The position numbers and the translations under genes are program-made. Of a stretch of DNA of 64,000 nt, positions 1-7,381 are shown one piece after another; the first letter of the stretch is position 1; every line of letters begins with the position of its first letter. The notes under the pieces are model-generated. The model did no database searches, was not told the DNA's origin, and saw nothing but the letters and a program-made list of their open reading frames with translations. Source of the DNA: Clostridia bacterium (GTDB lineage Bacteria; Bacillota; Clostridia; Oscillospirales; Acutalibacteraceae); assembly GCA_017403185.1 (NCBI GenBank), contig JAFQON010000001.1, positions 1-64,000 of the forward strand, written 5' to 3'.

Positions 1-26
1 AAACAAACGACGGGGGATAAAATGAA

Positions 27-818
27 ATGGTTTCCGATGCAAAAATTCGATTAGGCGAAATAATTTTGAAGCTCAGAGAAGAAAACAAATACACACAGGA
101 AAAGTTGGGCAATATAATCGGTGTAAACAGACAAACCATAAGTGCGTATGAGAGAGGTCTGCGTGCTCCAACTATTGAGCAGTTAATTGTTTTGGCGAAA
201 GAATTTCACGTAACAACCGATTATCTTTTAGGTTTATCGGATAACATTACAAATGAAATGGATTTGCAAGTTGCAGATTATACGGGATTGGATATATGTT
301 CTGTAAAAAAACTCAATAAGGCTTATTCTGCCTACAAGCAAGCAAAAAACGAAACTTTTTATAACACAAGCAAAATTCTTAATGAAAATTATTTTCTGTT
401 TTGCAATCATTTTATTTGTAACAATGTGTGCGACCCGAACTATATAGTTGAATATTCAAAAAATTTATATGAACGTAATCTGACTTTTGAAAATCTGTGT
501 TATAGTTTTAAGGAACTGTCTGAATATGATTTTTCCCAAAAGGCTATCGTTTGTCAGAATTTAGAAGATTTTAAAAATAAATGTTTTAGTCTTCATCAAG
601 AGCATCAGGAGATGATTAAAAAAATTGGTCATAATTTGTTTAGTATATTTAGCCGTTTTGAAAAAAGAGCCAACGAACGATCTTTTTTCGAATTGGCAAT
701 CATGTCTGAAAGAATGCTCGGAAGAATAGATGAAATAGAAAAAGATCGAGAAAGACAAAAAAGGAAGTATCGAAAATGGCATGGGGAACAAATTCCATAT
801 CCTGAAAAGAAAAAATGA
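27..818 (+). CDS. XRE-family transcriptional regulator with unknown C-terminal half
   Basis: The first 70 residues are a Cro/C1-type helix-turn-helix: a LGEIILKLREENKYTQEKLG scan helix is followed by a recognition helix with NRQTISAYERG, then the PTIEQLIVLAKEFHV helix and the DYLLGLS closing motif. This supports DNA binding as a repressor-like regulator. The remaining 190 residues are charged and lack any domain I recognise; the tail is very basic (DRERQKRKYRKWHGEQ). The ATG at 27 is chosen because a GGGGGA ribosome site lies 9 bases upstream; the ATG at 22 is in another frame and stops quickly. The gene stands alone, ends at a clear terminator, and faces a minus-strand operon. Its target is unknown. 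It may belong to the possible integrated island that ends near 14.65 kb. Confidence 0.85.
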   Translation: MVSDAKIRLGEIILKLREENKYTQEKLGNIIGVNRQTISAYERGLRAPTIEQLIVLAKEFHVTTDYLLGLSDNITNEMDLQVADYTGLDICSVKKLNKAYSAYKQAKNETFYNTSKILNENYFLFCNHFICNNVCDPNYIVEYSKNLYERNLTFENLCYSFKELSEYDFSQKAIVCQNLEDFKNKCFSLHQEHQEMIKKIGHNLFSIFSRFEKRANERSFFELAIMSERMLGRIDEIEKDRERQKRKYRKWHGEQIPYPEKKK

Positions 819-834
819 ATAGTACCCTTAAATA

Positions 835-864
835 AAAAAGACACCGAATAAACGGTGTCTTTTT
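835..864 (+). terminator. Rho-independent terminator after the XRE gene
   Basis: A 12-base-pair perfect stem (AAAAAGACACCG with CGGTGTCTTTTT) around a 6-base loop ends in a T run. The A run on the left side lets it work in both directions, so it may also stop the minus-strand CAP operon. Confidence 0.85.
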
Positions 865-978
865 GCATGCAAAATACCCGATATTTATGACAGCTAAAAC
901 CTGATTTATATGCAAGCATCAGCGGTATGCCTGCAATCGGATTAATTATTTTGTGTTTTTGTTCTACCTTGCAAATAA

Positions 979-1509
979 TTAGACTGTATAAAAATATCCT
1001 TCATCTGATTCTAAAACGCATATTCCTGAATAAGTCCACTTGCCCAAAAGAATTTTTTTGTGAGTTTCTGAGGATAACCAGAGACTTAACGCATATGACG
1101 GCGAGAAGTTCTTTTGAGAACGTATGATGACGATATTCTCGCCGTAAGCATCATAAACCATACCGTTTTCTTCAAAGACAGTATAGAATCTTGAAGAATC
1201 GGGTCTCAGGTGACCTTGGGCAACAAGCTGTTCACAGGCCCGTATATAAGTAAGCTGCGAGATTTCACTGCTGTATACAAGCTTGTCCAATCCTACGTCC
1301 TCTCTCGCCCTATTACAGAGCTCGAAGAGTTCGACGGCATCTTTGCTGTGAACATTGCCGGAAGAGCTCACAGAGCATTCTGTTGAAGAACAGACGGGCT
1401 CTGTGGTTGTGATTTCGTCAAAAGGTATTGAGATAACATCTTTCTTTTCCGAAACAAAGGACATAAGCGTTAAGATTATTGAAATAAGAATTGATAAAAT
1501 CTTATTGAT
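979..1509 (-). CDS. Secreted CAP-domain (SCP/PR-1-like) protein, apparent non-ATG start
   Basis: The mature part is a CAP domain: LFELCNRAREDVGLDKL opens it, GHLRPDSS is the usual H-x-RPDG-like motif, and YGENI with LWLSSETHKKILL is the later core. CAP proteins of Clostridia are exported and their biochemical role is poorly known. A conventional call would begin at the ATG at 1464, but that start has no ribosome site. Reading on in the same frame gives NKILSILISIILTLMSFVSE, a good signal peptide, and a GAGGAGG site (1517-1523) lies 7 bases before an ATC codon at 1509-1507. I therefore extend the gene to 1509; the start would be ATC, one base away from ATG. It is the last gene of a three-gene operon, 2 bases after the preceding stop codon. 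The start is uncertain, the domain is not. Confidence 0.72.
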   Translation of the reverse strand: MNKILSILISIILTLMSFVSEKKDVISIPFDEITTTEPVCSSTECSVSSSGNVHSKDAVELFELCNRAREDVGLDKLVYSSEISQLTYIRACEQLVAQGHLRPDSSRFYTVFEENGMVYDAYGENIVIIRSQKNFSPSYALSLWLSSETHKKILLGKWTYSGICVLESDEGYFYTV

Positions 1510-1511
1510 AT

Positions 1512-1943
1512 CTATTCCTCCTCAGCATAATCAAAATCAAAAATAAGTTTGCCGTCATAATCAATATACACGTGAGCTAAAATCTTGGTTTCACATGATT
1601 GATCGATAAAGAGCAGAAGGGCATCTGTAATGATACCTTCCCCATATTCTGGGTTTTGCAGAATCAGCATTCTGTTGTCGGATCCGCAGAAGACTTCAAG
1701 ATGAGTATCATCGTTTGACAAACTGCCGTTGAACTTTCTTTCAGGGTCTTTGATGAGCCTTGCAACAATTTCGCTCTGACCGTCCGTTTCGCAAAACAAC
1801 AATCCCGATTGTTCTGTATACGTGATTGATGCGACTACGGATTTCACACCGCCTTTAAATCTGAAGAAGTGTATTTTGCCTTCGCTCAAAGCGTGAGCGA
1901 AGTAACAAGCCGTGTGGTTCATCATAAACATATTTTTCAACAT
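1512..1943 (-). CDS. Hypothetical protein, paralogue-like to its operon neighbour
   Basis: This 143-residue protein has no signal peptide or membrane segment and no family I recognise. It appears to be beta-rich. Its ending (HVYIDYDGKLIFDFDY) resembles the ending of the upstream gene product (IRCYVKDGMMMIDFA), and both share a middle stretch of the pattern SFDD/SNDD followed by a hydrophobic strand with FIF/LIL and a bulky pair, so the two are probably diverged copies. The ATG at 1943 has AGGAGG 7 bases upstream. The ribosome site of the next gene (CAP protein) lies inside the last codons here, which implies translational coupling. Function unknown; the context suggests a cell-surface or export-linked unit. 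Confidence 0.7.
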   Translation of the reverse strand: MLKNMFMMNHTACYFAHALSEGKIHFFRFKGGVKSVVASITYTEQSGLLFCETDGQSEIVARLIKDPERKFNGSLSNDDTHLEVFCGSDNRMLILQNPEYGEGIITDALLLFIDQSCETKILAHVYIDYDGKLIFDFDYAEEE

Positions 1944-1955
1944 TCCGGATCCTCC

Positions 1956-2402
1956 TTATGCGAAATCAATCATCATCATGCCATCCTTGACATAGCAGCG
2001 AATGAAAAGTCGGGTTGATTTTCCGTCAAAAAATCCGACCGTAACACCGTCAGATTTGATATCCTGATAATAGTCGTTTCTAAATATGAAGATTTTGTTG
2101 TTAGGCATCCGAATTTCCGATTGATCATCGAACGATCCGGGTTTGATGATGTATCTCCCACCGTCATAGGTCCATTTTTCTTCCGGCGGATATTCTTTCT
2201 TCTTCAGTTCAAAACCGTCTTCGGTTCGCTTGAAAAAAAGAAAACAGTTTTCGGAAGAATCAAGGATGGAAGCCATAGGCTTTTCTGAATGGCAGGTGTC
2301 ACAGAAAAAGTCCAACGAATTATGACCTTTGTCGGATAACTTGATTGAAAATGTGGCTTTTTCACCTTTGGTTGAAACAGTTATTATTTTGTTGGTTGAC
2401 AT
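1956..2402 (-). CDS. Hypothetical protein, first gene of the CAP operon
   Basis: The protein begins MSTNKIITVSTKGEKATFSI and is 148 residues long. An open frame continues upstream to 2546, but the start at 2402 has CAGGAGG 8 bases before it and the upstream stretch overlaps a hairpin, so 2402 is preferred. It carries a CDTCH motif and a YPPEEKWTYDGG segment but no family that I can name. The similar C-terminal end links it to the next gene (1512-1943). It leads a minus-strand operon of three genes with gaps of 12 and 2 bases. Function unknown. Confidence 0.7.
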   Translation of the reverse strand: MSTNKIITVSTKGEKATFSIKLSDKGHNSLDFFCDTCHSEKPMASILDSSENCFLFFKRTEDGFELKKKEYPPEEKWTYDGGRYIIKPGSFDDQSEIRMPNNKIFIFRNDYYQDIKSDGVTVGFFDGKSTRLFIRCYVKDGMMMIDFA

Positions 2403-2500
2403 TTGTAATTCCTCCTGATGATTTAAATTTTTACAAATCGTAACTACGACAAATTCTATAGCAGTACAAGTTACGAAAACTTCCCTGTCTTGCCCCGCTG

Positions 2501-2748
2501 AAAAACAAGACGGGGAATTGCTGTTGTTCCCGATGCAGATATCCAAAATGATATAAAAGACGATTTAATGTTAGAGATTGAATATCTGCTTCCGAATCGT
2601 TACGTTTAATCTTAAACAGTCAATAGGAGGTCGACATTTTAGAAAAAACATAAGGACAACAGCTATTACATCTCAACGGGTCAAGGGCTCCGTTGTTACG
2701 CTGAATTTTTTTGATAAACAAAATACAGCACTGCGTGGTGAATTATAA
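2501..2748 (+). pseudogene. Remains of two small decayed genes
   Basis: One frame reads GIAVVPDADIQNDIKDD and on to EIEYLLPNRYV before a TAA at 2607-2609, with no start codon left. Fifteen bases further, AGGAGG (2625-2630) precedes ATT TTA GAA AAA ACA and a TAA. If one base is supplied there and one of the seven T at 2705-2711 is dropped, a continuous peptide appears: KDNSYYISTGQGLRCYAEFF then DKQNTALRGEL and TAA at 2748. The spacing of ribosome site and frame looks like a former two-gene unit with several lesions. I cannot assign a family. Confidence 0.4.
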
Positions 2749-3047
2749 GGACGTATTGGTATGCTGCTCGCTTTTACAGGTTTGAGCGGTCGCTCAGGGC
2801 GGTGTTATAATATAAACCACCGTCCTTCGCAACAAGGTCTTCAACTCATAAATATTCCTCCTCTTACATTCAGTTTGTAGATGATACAATTCGATAAAAA
2901 GGCAAGGTTATTACTTATTATCCAAGAAATCTCCCTTGACGATTTCTCAGATAAAACTCCTTTTGCCTCGTCGGTATCATACAAAGTATGTAAGATTGGA
3001 AAGCACAATATATTTGAAAGTAATTAATTACATAATATATTTCAAAA

Positions 3048-3089
3048 AATCTCCTCCGAAACGGTCTCACAACCATTTCGGAGGAGATT
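3048..3089 (-). terminator. Terminator-like hairpin on the minus strand
   Basis: AATCTCCTCCGAAACGG pairs with CCATTTCGGAGGAGATT over 17 positions with a single wobble and an 8-base loop. Read on the minus strand it is followed by a T run (ATTTTTTGAA). No minus-strand gene lies directly upstream, so it may be a leftover of a lost gene or a small RNA end. Confidence 0.5.
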
Positions 3090-3242
3090 AGTAAAAGAGG
3101 ATATTTCGGCAATGAAGATAAGTCTGTAAAAAACTAAAATGACAATCCCCGAAGGAGACAGATTGCGAACTGCCATTCTTCGGGGATGCGTGTTTCGCAA
3201 GTGATTCAGACTGCATATTTTTAAATTTTATTATATTAATAC

Positions 3243-3271
3243 TTGCTGTTATTTGAAATGTTTGATATAAT
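3243..3271 (+). promoter_or_regulatory. Sigma-A type promoter for the LRR-dockerin gene
   Basis: TTGCTG at 3243-3248 and a perfect TATAAT at 3266-3271 are separated by 17 bases. The distance to the start codon at 3316 is 44 bases. Confidence 0.7.
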
Positions 3272-3315
3272 TATTATGTATTATTGTATGTAATTGGTTG
3301 AACGGAGGAACGATT

Positions 3316-6300
3316 ATGGTTAATTTCTTTCAAAAACTTATTGCTTTGATAACATCGGTTATGGTCACTCTTTTCGGTGTTCCTATGTCCGAAGTGCCGG
3401 AGATTCCTGATGTAAATACCGCTGTTGTTGAAAGTGAAACTCTCGAAGTGACTGATAGTACTTCGACGAGAACTGAAGAATCGGTCGAAGTTATTCAGCA
3501 GCAACAGCCTGTTGCAAACGGCTCATCGGGCGAGGATGCTGGCACAACAGAAGAAACAACTTCTGTTGAAGAATCATCACAGTCGGTTGAGACTTTCAGC
3601 GAAATGCCCGAAGAATCCGAAACTGAAACTAATACAGATTTTACAATCTCAGAAGCAGGTGTGCTGACTGCATATACAGGTGCAGGCGGTGATGTTGTTA
3701 TACCCGAAGGTGTTGTTGAGATTGCAGACTATGCATTCAGTTATATGACAACCATTACAGGCATTTCTTTCCCTGAAACATTAAAGATTATCGGTGAATT
3801 TTCATTCCGAAACTGTACCAATATGCGTTTCGTTAATTTCGGCGGTAATGAAACAACTATCGGATACGGTGCATTTTCAGAGTGTACAGCTCTCGGTGCT
3901 GTTAGTATTCCTGATAGTGTTATTGAAATTTCAGAAAATATCTCTTATAGCAGTTATGGCATTTTTTACGGTTGTACAAGTCTTAAATCTGTCAGCATTG
4001 GAAAAAATGTCAAAAAAATCGGAAGAGGAGCTTTCTGTGGTTGCACCGCGCTTGTGTCTGTAACTTTTGCTGATGACGCAAGCTTAGAAATAATCGGTTA
4101 TGAAGCTTTTCGCAACTGCTCAGCTTTATCAGATATTACTTTGCCGGACAGCCTCGTGACGATAGATAGTTATGCATTTATAAACTGCAGTTCGTGGAAA
4201 ACTTTGAACTTGCCCGACTCTGTAACATATTTGGGTGACTCTGTTTTTGCTGGTTGCGGTTTTAAAACGATTGAGCTTGGCACAGGAATTTCCGCTATAC
4301 CCACAGATGCATTTTCTAATTGTCAATCATTACATACCGTTTCAATGAGCAACAATGTTAATACAATTGGCTCAAGTGCATTTTCAAATTGTAATTCATT
4401 ATCAAGCATAGAGTTTTCAAACAGCTTGATTAAAATCGGTTCTTATGCGTTTTATAATTGTTATTCACTTCTGAACATTACACTTCCTGATTCACTTGTA
4501 ACATTAGAAAACAATGTGTTTGCGCACTGCTCTAATCTCAAAGGAATTGATTTAGGCAATGGGCTGCAGACGATTGGATACCGAGCTTTTGCTGAATGCG
4601 TTGCTTTGGATTCGATTGTAATTCCTGACAGTGTAATAGAAATTTACGGATATAATAACAATGATTACTATGGAGCTTTTAAAAATTGTACGGCTTTAAG
4701 AGAAGTTACTTTTGGTTCAGGCATAAACAAAATAGGATGTGCAGCCTTTTATGGTTGTACAGCTTTAACAACGGTCGATTTTTCAGCAAATTCAACCCTT
4801 GTTACAATAGCAGACGTAGCATTTTGTGAGTGCAATATGCTGTCAAATATTGAGTTGCCGGATGGTCTTGTAAATATCGGATCTTCTGCGTTTTATAATT
4901 GCACAGCATGGAAGAATATGACCTTGCCTGATACGCTGACTTCTCTCGGTACTTATGCTTTTGCTGGTTGCGGATTCAATACTGTTGATACCGGAAATAA
5001 TATTTCAACTATTTCTGAAGGTGTATTTAATAACTGCGCAAGCCTTCATACCGTTACTATGCATAGCGGATTAAAAACAATCGGAAACTCAGCATTTAGC
5101 GGTTGCACCGCTCTCAATACAATTGAATTTTCTGACGACTTAACAACCATAGGTTCAAATGCTTTTTATGGTTGTAAAGCATTAACAAATGTTGAATTGC
5201 CAGATTCGCTTATCACATTAAATAGCTTTGCCTTCGGATATTGTACAAGTCTTCGTGAGATTGATTTAGCTAAAGTTCAGACTATCGGATATGCGGCATT
5301 CAAAGGTTGTACAGCTCTTAGTTCAATTACAATTCCTGATAGTGTTACAGAAATTTATGGAAACAATAATGATACATATTACGGTGTTTTTAATGGATGC
5401 TCAAGCCTCAGAGAGGTTAATATCGGGCAAAACATTCTCAGGATCGGTTACGGAGCTTTCACTGACTGCACTGCTTTGACAACAGTAAATTTTGCACCTA
5501 ACTGCAAACTTGACACAATTAACGGAAGAGCTTTCTATAATTGCACCGCTCTTTCAAATATGGTTTTGCCAAATGGACTTGCAACCATAGGTGAATATGC
5601 TTTTTATAACTGCAAAGCATGGAAAAACCTGTTTTTACCTGCTTCGGTAATAACATTAGGTGTAAATGTATTTGAAAATTGCGGCTTTACAAGTGTTGAA
5701 CTTGGTGCAGGAATTTCAAGTGTTCCTAACAATGCGTTTTATAACTGTCAGTCGCTCAGAACGGTTATTATGCATGAAGGCGTAAAAACAATCGGCAGCT
5801 CTGCATTCAGTGATTGTGTTTCTCTTACAGCTGTTGTTTTGCCGAATGGCGTAACAGCAATATACAGTCATGCATTCAACTGTTGTTCATCTGTCAGTGA
5901 AATTTCATTGCCCGAAACTTTAACGGTAATCAACAATTCTGCTTTTGCCGGTTGCACATCGCTTTCTTTGATAGAGTTACCGGATAGCCTAATAACTTTA
6001 GGAGATTATGCTTTCGATTATTGCACTAATCTGAAAGAAATTGACTTCGGAACCGGTATAACAACAATCGGACAAGGTGCTTTTTTGAACTGTAAATCAA
6101 TAGAAACAGTATTGATTCCCGACAGTGTTACAACTATTGGTGGTGACACAGGTAGTTGGGGCACTTTTGAAAAATGCACGGGATTAATTAGCGTTAAAAT
6201 AGGCAGCGGTGTGCAGTCGTTGGGATATTATACATTCAAGGATTGTTCCTTACTTGAACAGGTTACCTTTGAAAACAATTCGTCTCTTCAAAAGATATGC

Positions 6301-7305
6301 GGTTACGCATTCCAAAACTGTACGGCACTTTCTTCAATTGTTTTGCCTAAAAGCTTGCTTACTATTGATAAATCCGCTTTTGAAGGATGCAGTTCTATTC
6401 AGTCAATAGTTATTCCAGAAGGAGTAACTTCGATTTACAGCTATGCTTTCGGCGGTTGTAAAAAACTTGAGGGTATCGTTATTCCCCCATCGGTTATTTC
6501 CATTTCAAGCTATGTGTTCTCAGACATTCCTGATTTAACAATCTACGGATACGCAAATACTTATGCTCAGACTTATGCAAATAACAACTCAATTCCGTTT
6601 GTTGAAATCGGCGTTTCGGTTGAAAGTGTTGAGCTTAACCGTAACAATGTTTCAATAACTCTGGATGAAACCCTTGCTCTTATCGCAACGGTTACTCCTT
6701 ACGATGCAACTTCAACCGAAATTTCCTGGGTATCAACCAATCCTGAGGTTGCAACGGTTGATGAAAACGGTGTTGTGACTCCGCTTTCACAAGGTCAGAC
6801 AACGATTATTGCAACAACAGTTCTCGGTGCTCTCCAAGATGTCTGCTATGTCAGAGTTGAAAATTCAGAGGTTGCAAGCCTTGAAATTGAAGCAGAGCCT
6901 TCAAAACTTGTTTATAAGCTTGGTTCTGAACTTGATTTAACGGGTCTGCTTGTGCTTGCGGTATATAACAACGGTTCAAGTGAAAATGTTATAGGATACA
7001 CAGTCAGCGGTTATTCACCCGATACACTCGGTGAACAGACAATAGCCGTTACATATAAGCAGAAAACAGCAACATTTACCGTTACTGTTGTTGAATCATA
7101 TGTTCTTGTTTTCGGTGATGTCAGCGGAGACGGACTTGTTGATGCTGCCGATGCAATTCTTATTCAAAAATATGATGGCGGACTTGCCGAATTCAACTCC
7201 GAGCAGCTTAAAGCGGCGGATGTAAACGCAGACGGTGTTGTTGATTCGGCAGATGCAATAAAGATTCTGCAATATGATGCGGGGATAATCCCATCTCTCA
7301 AATAA
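3316..7305 (+). CDS. Large BspA-type leucine-rich repeat surface protein with Ig-like domains and dockerin
   Basis: This 1329-residue protein starts with a hydrophobic export signal (FFQKLIALITSVMVTLFG). A Glu/Ser/Thr-rich linker runs to about residue 105. About 40 LRR_5 (BspA/TpLRR) units of 23-24 residues follow, each of the form AFxxCxxLxxIxLPdsLxxIgxy, to about residue 1080. Then come a Big_2 Ig-like domain (about 1102-1184, with STEISWVSTNPEVATVDENG), a Big_3-like domain (about 1187-1262, with PSKLVYKLGSELDLTGLLVL) and a type I dockerin (about 1268-1328) with two calcium loops, DVSGDGLVDAADAI and DVNADGVVDSADAI. The dockerin predicts docking onto a cohesin, and the next gene carries three cohesins. 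BspA-type LRRs usually serve in adhesion. The ATG at 3316 has CGGAGGA 6 bases upstream; the TTG at 3298 does not. Confidence 0.93.
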   Translation: MVNFFQKLIALITSVMVTLFGVPMSEVPEIPDVNTAVVESETLEVTDSTSTRTEESVEVIQQQQPVANGSSGEDAGTTEETTSVEESSQSVETFSEMPEESETETNTDFTISEAGVLTAYTGAGGDVVIPEGVVEIADYAFSYMTTITGISFPETLKIIGEFSFRNCTNMRFVNFGGNETTIGYGAFSECTALGAVSIPDSVIEISENISYSSYGIFYGCTSLKSVSIGKNVKKIGRGAFCGCTALVSVTFADDASLEIIGYEAFRNCSALSDITLPDSLVTIDSYAFINCSSWKTLNLPDSVTYLGDSVFAGCGFKTIELGTGISAIPTDAFSNCQSLHTVSMSNNVNTIGSSAFSNCNSLSSIEFSNSLIKIGSYAFYNCYSLLNITLPDSLVTLENNVFAHCSNLKGIDLGNGLQTIGYRAFAECVALDSIVIPDSVIEIYGYNNNDYYGAFKNCTALREVTFGSGINKIGCAAFYGCTALTTVDFSANSTLVTIADVAFCECNMLSNIELPDGLVNIGSSAFYNCTAWKNMTLPDTLTSLGTYAFAGCGFNTVDTGNNISTISEGVFNNCASLHTVTMHSGLKTIGNSAFSGCTALNTIEFSDDLTTIGSNAFYGCKALTNVELPDSLITLNSFAFGYCTSLREIDLAKVQTIGYAAFKGCTALSSITIPDSVTEIYGNNNDTYYGVFNGCSSLREVNIGQNILRIGYGAFTDCTALTTVNFAPNCKLDTINGRAFYNCTALSNMVLPNGLATIGEYAFYNCKAWKNLFLPASVITLGVNVFENCGFTSVELGAGISSVPNNAFYNCQSLRTVIMHEGVKTIGSSAFSDCVSLTAVVLPNGVTAIYSHAFNCCSSVSEISLPETLTVINNSAFAGCTSLSLIELPDSLITLGDYAFDYCTNLKEIDFGTGITTIGQGAFLNCKSIETVLIPDSVTTIGGDTGSWGTFEKCTGLISVKIGSGVQSLGYYTFKDCSLLEQVTFENNSSLQKICGYAFQNCTALSSIVLPKSLLTIDKSAFEGCSSIQSIVIPEGVTSIYSYAFGGCKKLEGIVIPPSVISISSYVFSDIPDLTIYGYANTYAQTYANNNSIPFVEIGVSVESVELNRNNVSITLDETLALIATVTPYDATSTEISWVSTNPEVATVDENGVVTPLSQGQTTIIATTVLGALQDVCYVRVENSEVASLEIEAEPSKLVYKLGSELDLTGLLVLAVYNNGSSENVIGYTVSGYSPDTLGEQTIAVTYKQKTATFTVTVVESYVLVFGDVSGDGLVDAADAILIQKYDGGLAEFNSEQLKAADVNADGVVDSADAIKILQYDAGIIPSLK
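3900..6200 (+). repeat. Higher-order tandem repeat of about 237 residues (712 bases) inside the LRR gene
   Basis: Besides the 23-residue LRR unit there is a longer period. IPDSVIEI blocks recur at about 3906, 4621, 5332 and, weaker, 6115, spaced 715, 711 and 783 bases. The NCGF/GCGF segment recurs near 4251, 4964 and 5679 with the same spacing. Each long unit holds about ten LRR modules. This indicates block duplications after the short repeat array existed. Confidence 0.75.
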
Positions 7306-7320
7306 AAATAACAAATATTC

Positions 7321-7351
7321 AAGGGAAAGAAACTCTGTTTTTCTTTCCCTT
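7321..7351 (+). terminator. Hairpin between the dockerin and cohesin genes
   Basis: AAGGGAAAGAA and TTCTTTCCCTT form an 11-bp perfect stem around a 9-base loop. There is no long T run after it, so termination may be partial and some transcripts may continue into the cohesin gene at 7382. Confidence 0.6.
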
Positions 7352-7381
7352 ATGTTGCTGTATATAGAAGGAGTCAGATAA

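Larger units (their letters stand above)
2403..3242 (+). other. 840-base intergenic region with hairpins and decayed coding sequence
   Basis: No intact gene is supported here. Visible items are: an inverted repeat TCGTAACT/AGTTACGA (2438-2445 and 2469-2476), a 12-bp hairpin with one wobble pair (2481-2517) just upstream of the minus-strand operon, fragments of two small genes (2501-2748, separate entry), a short GAGCG/CGCTC hairpin near 2783, a 7-bp AGAAATC/GATTTCT hairpin near 2926, a 17-bp hairpin (3048-3089, separate entry) and an ATCCCCGAAG/CTTCGGGGAT pair spanning about 3145-3186. The density of hairpins and broken frames fits a remodelled accessory region. Confidence 0.5.

Noticed and set aside
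2918..3112. 64-residue minus-strand open frame
   Set aside because: It crosses a 17-bp hairpin, lacks a ribosome site and shows no protein-like pattern.
3900..6200. CRISPR-like or satellite array
   Set aside because: The periodic sequence stays in one reading frame and codes leucine-rich repeats; there are no unique spacers.
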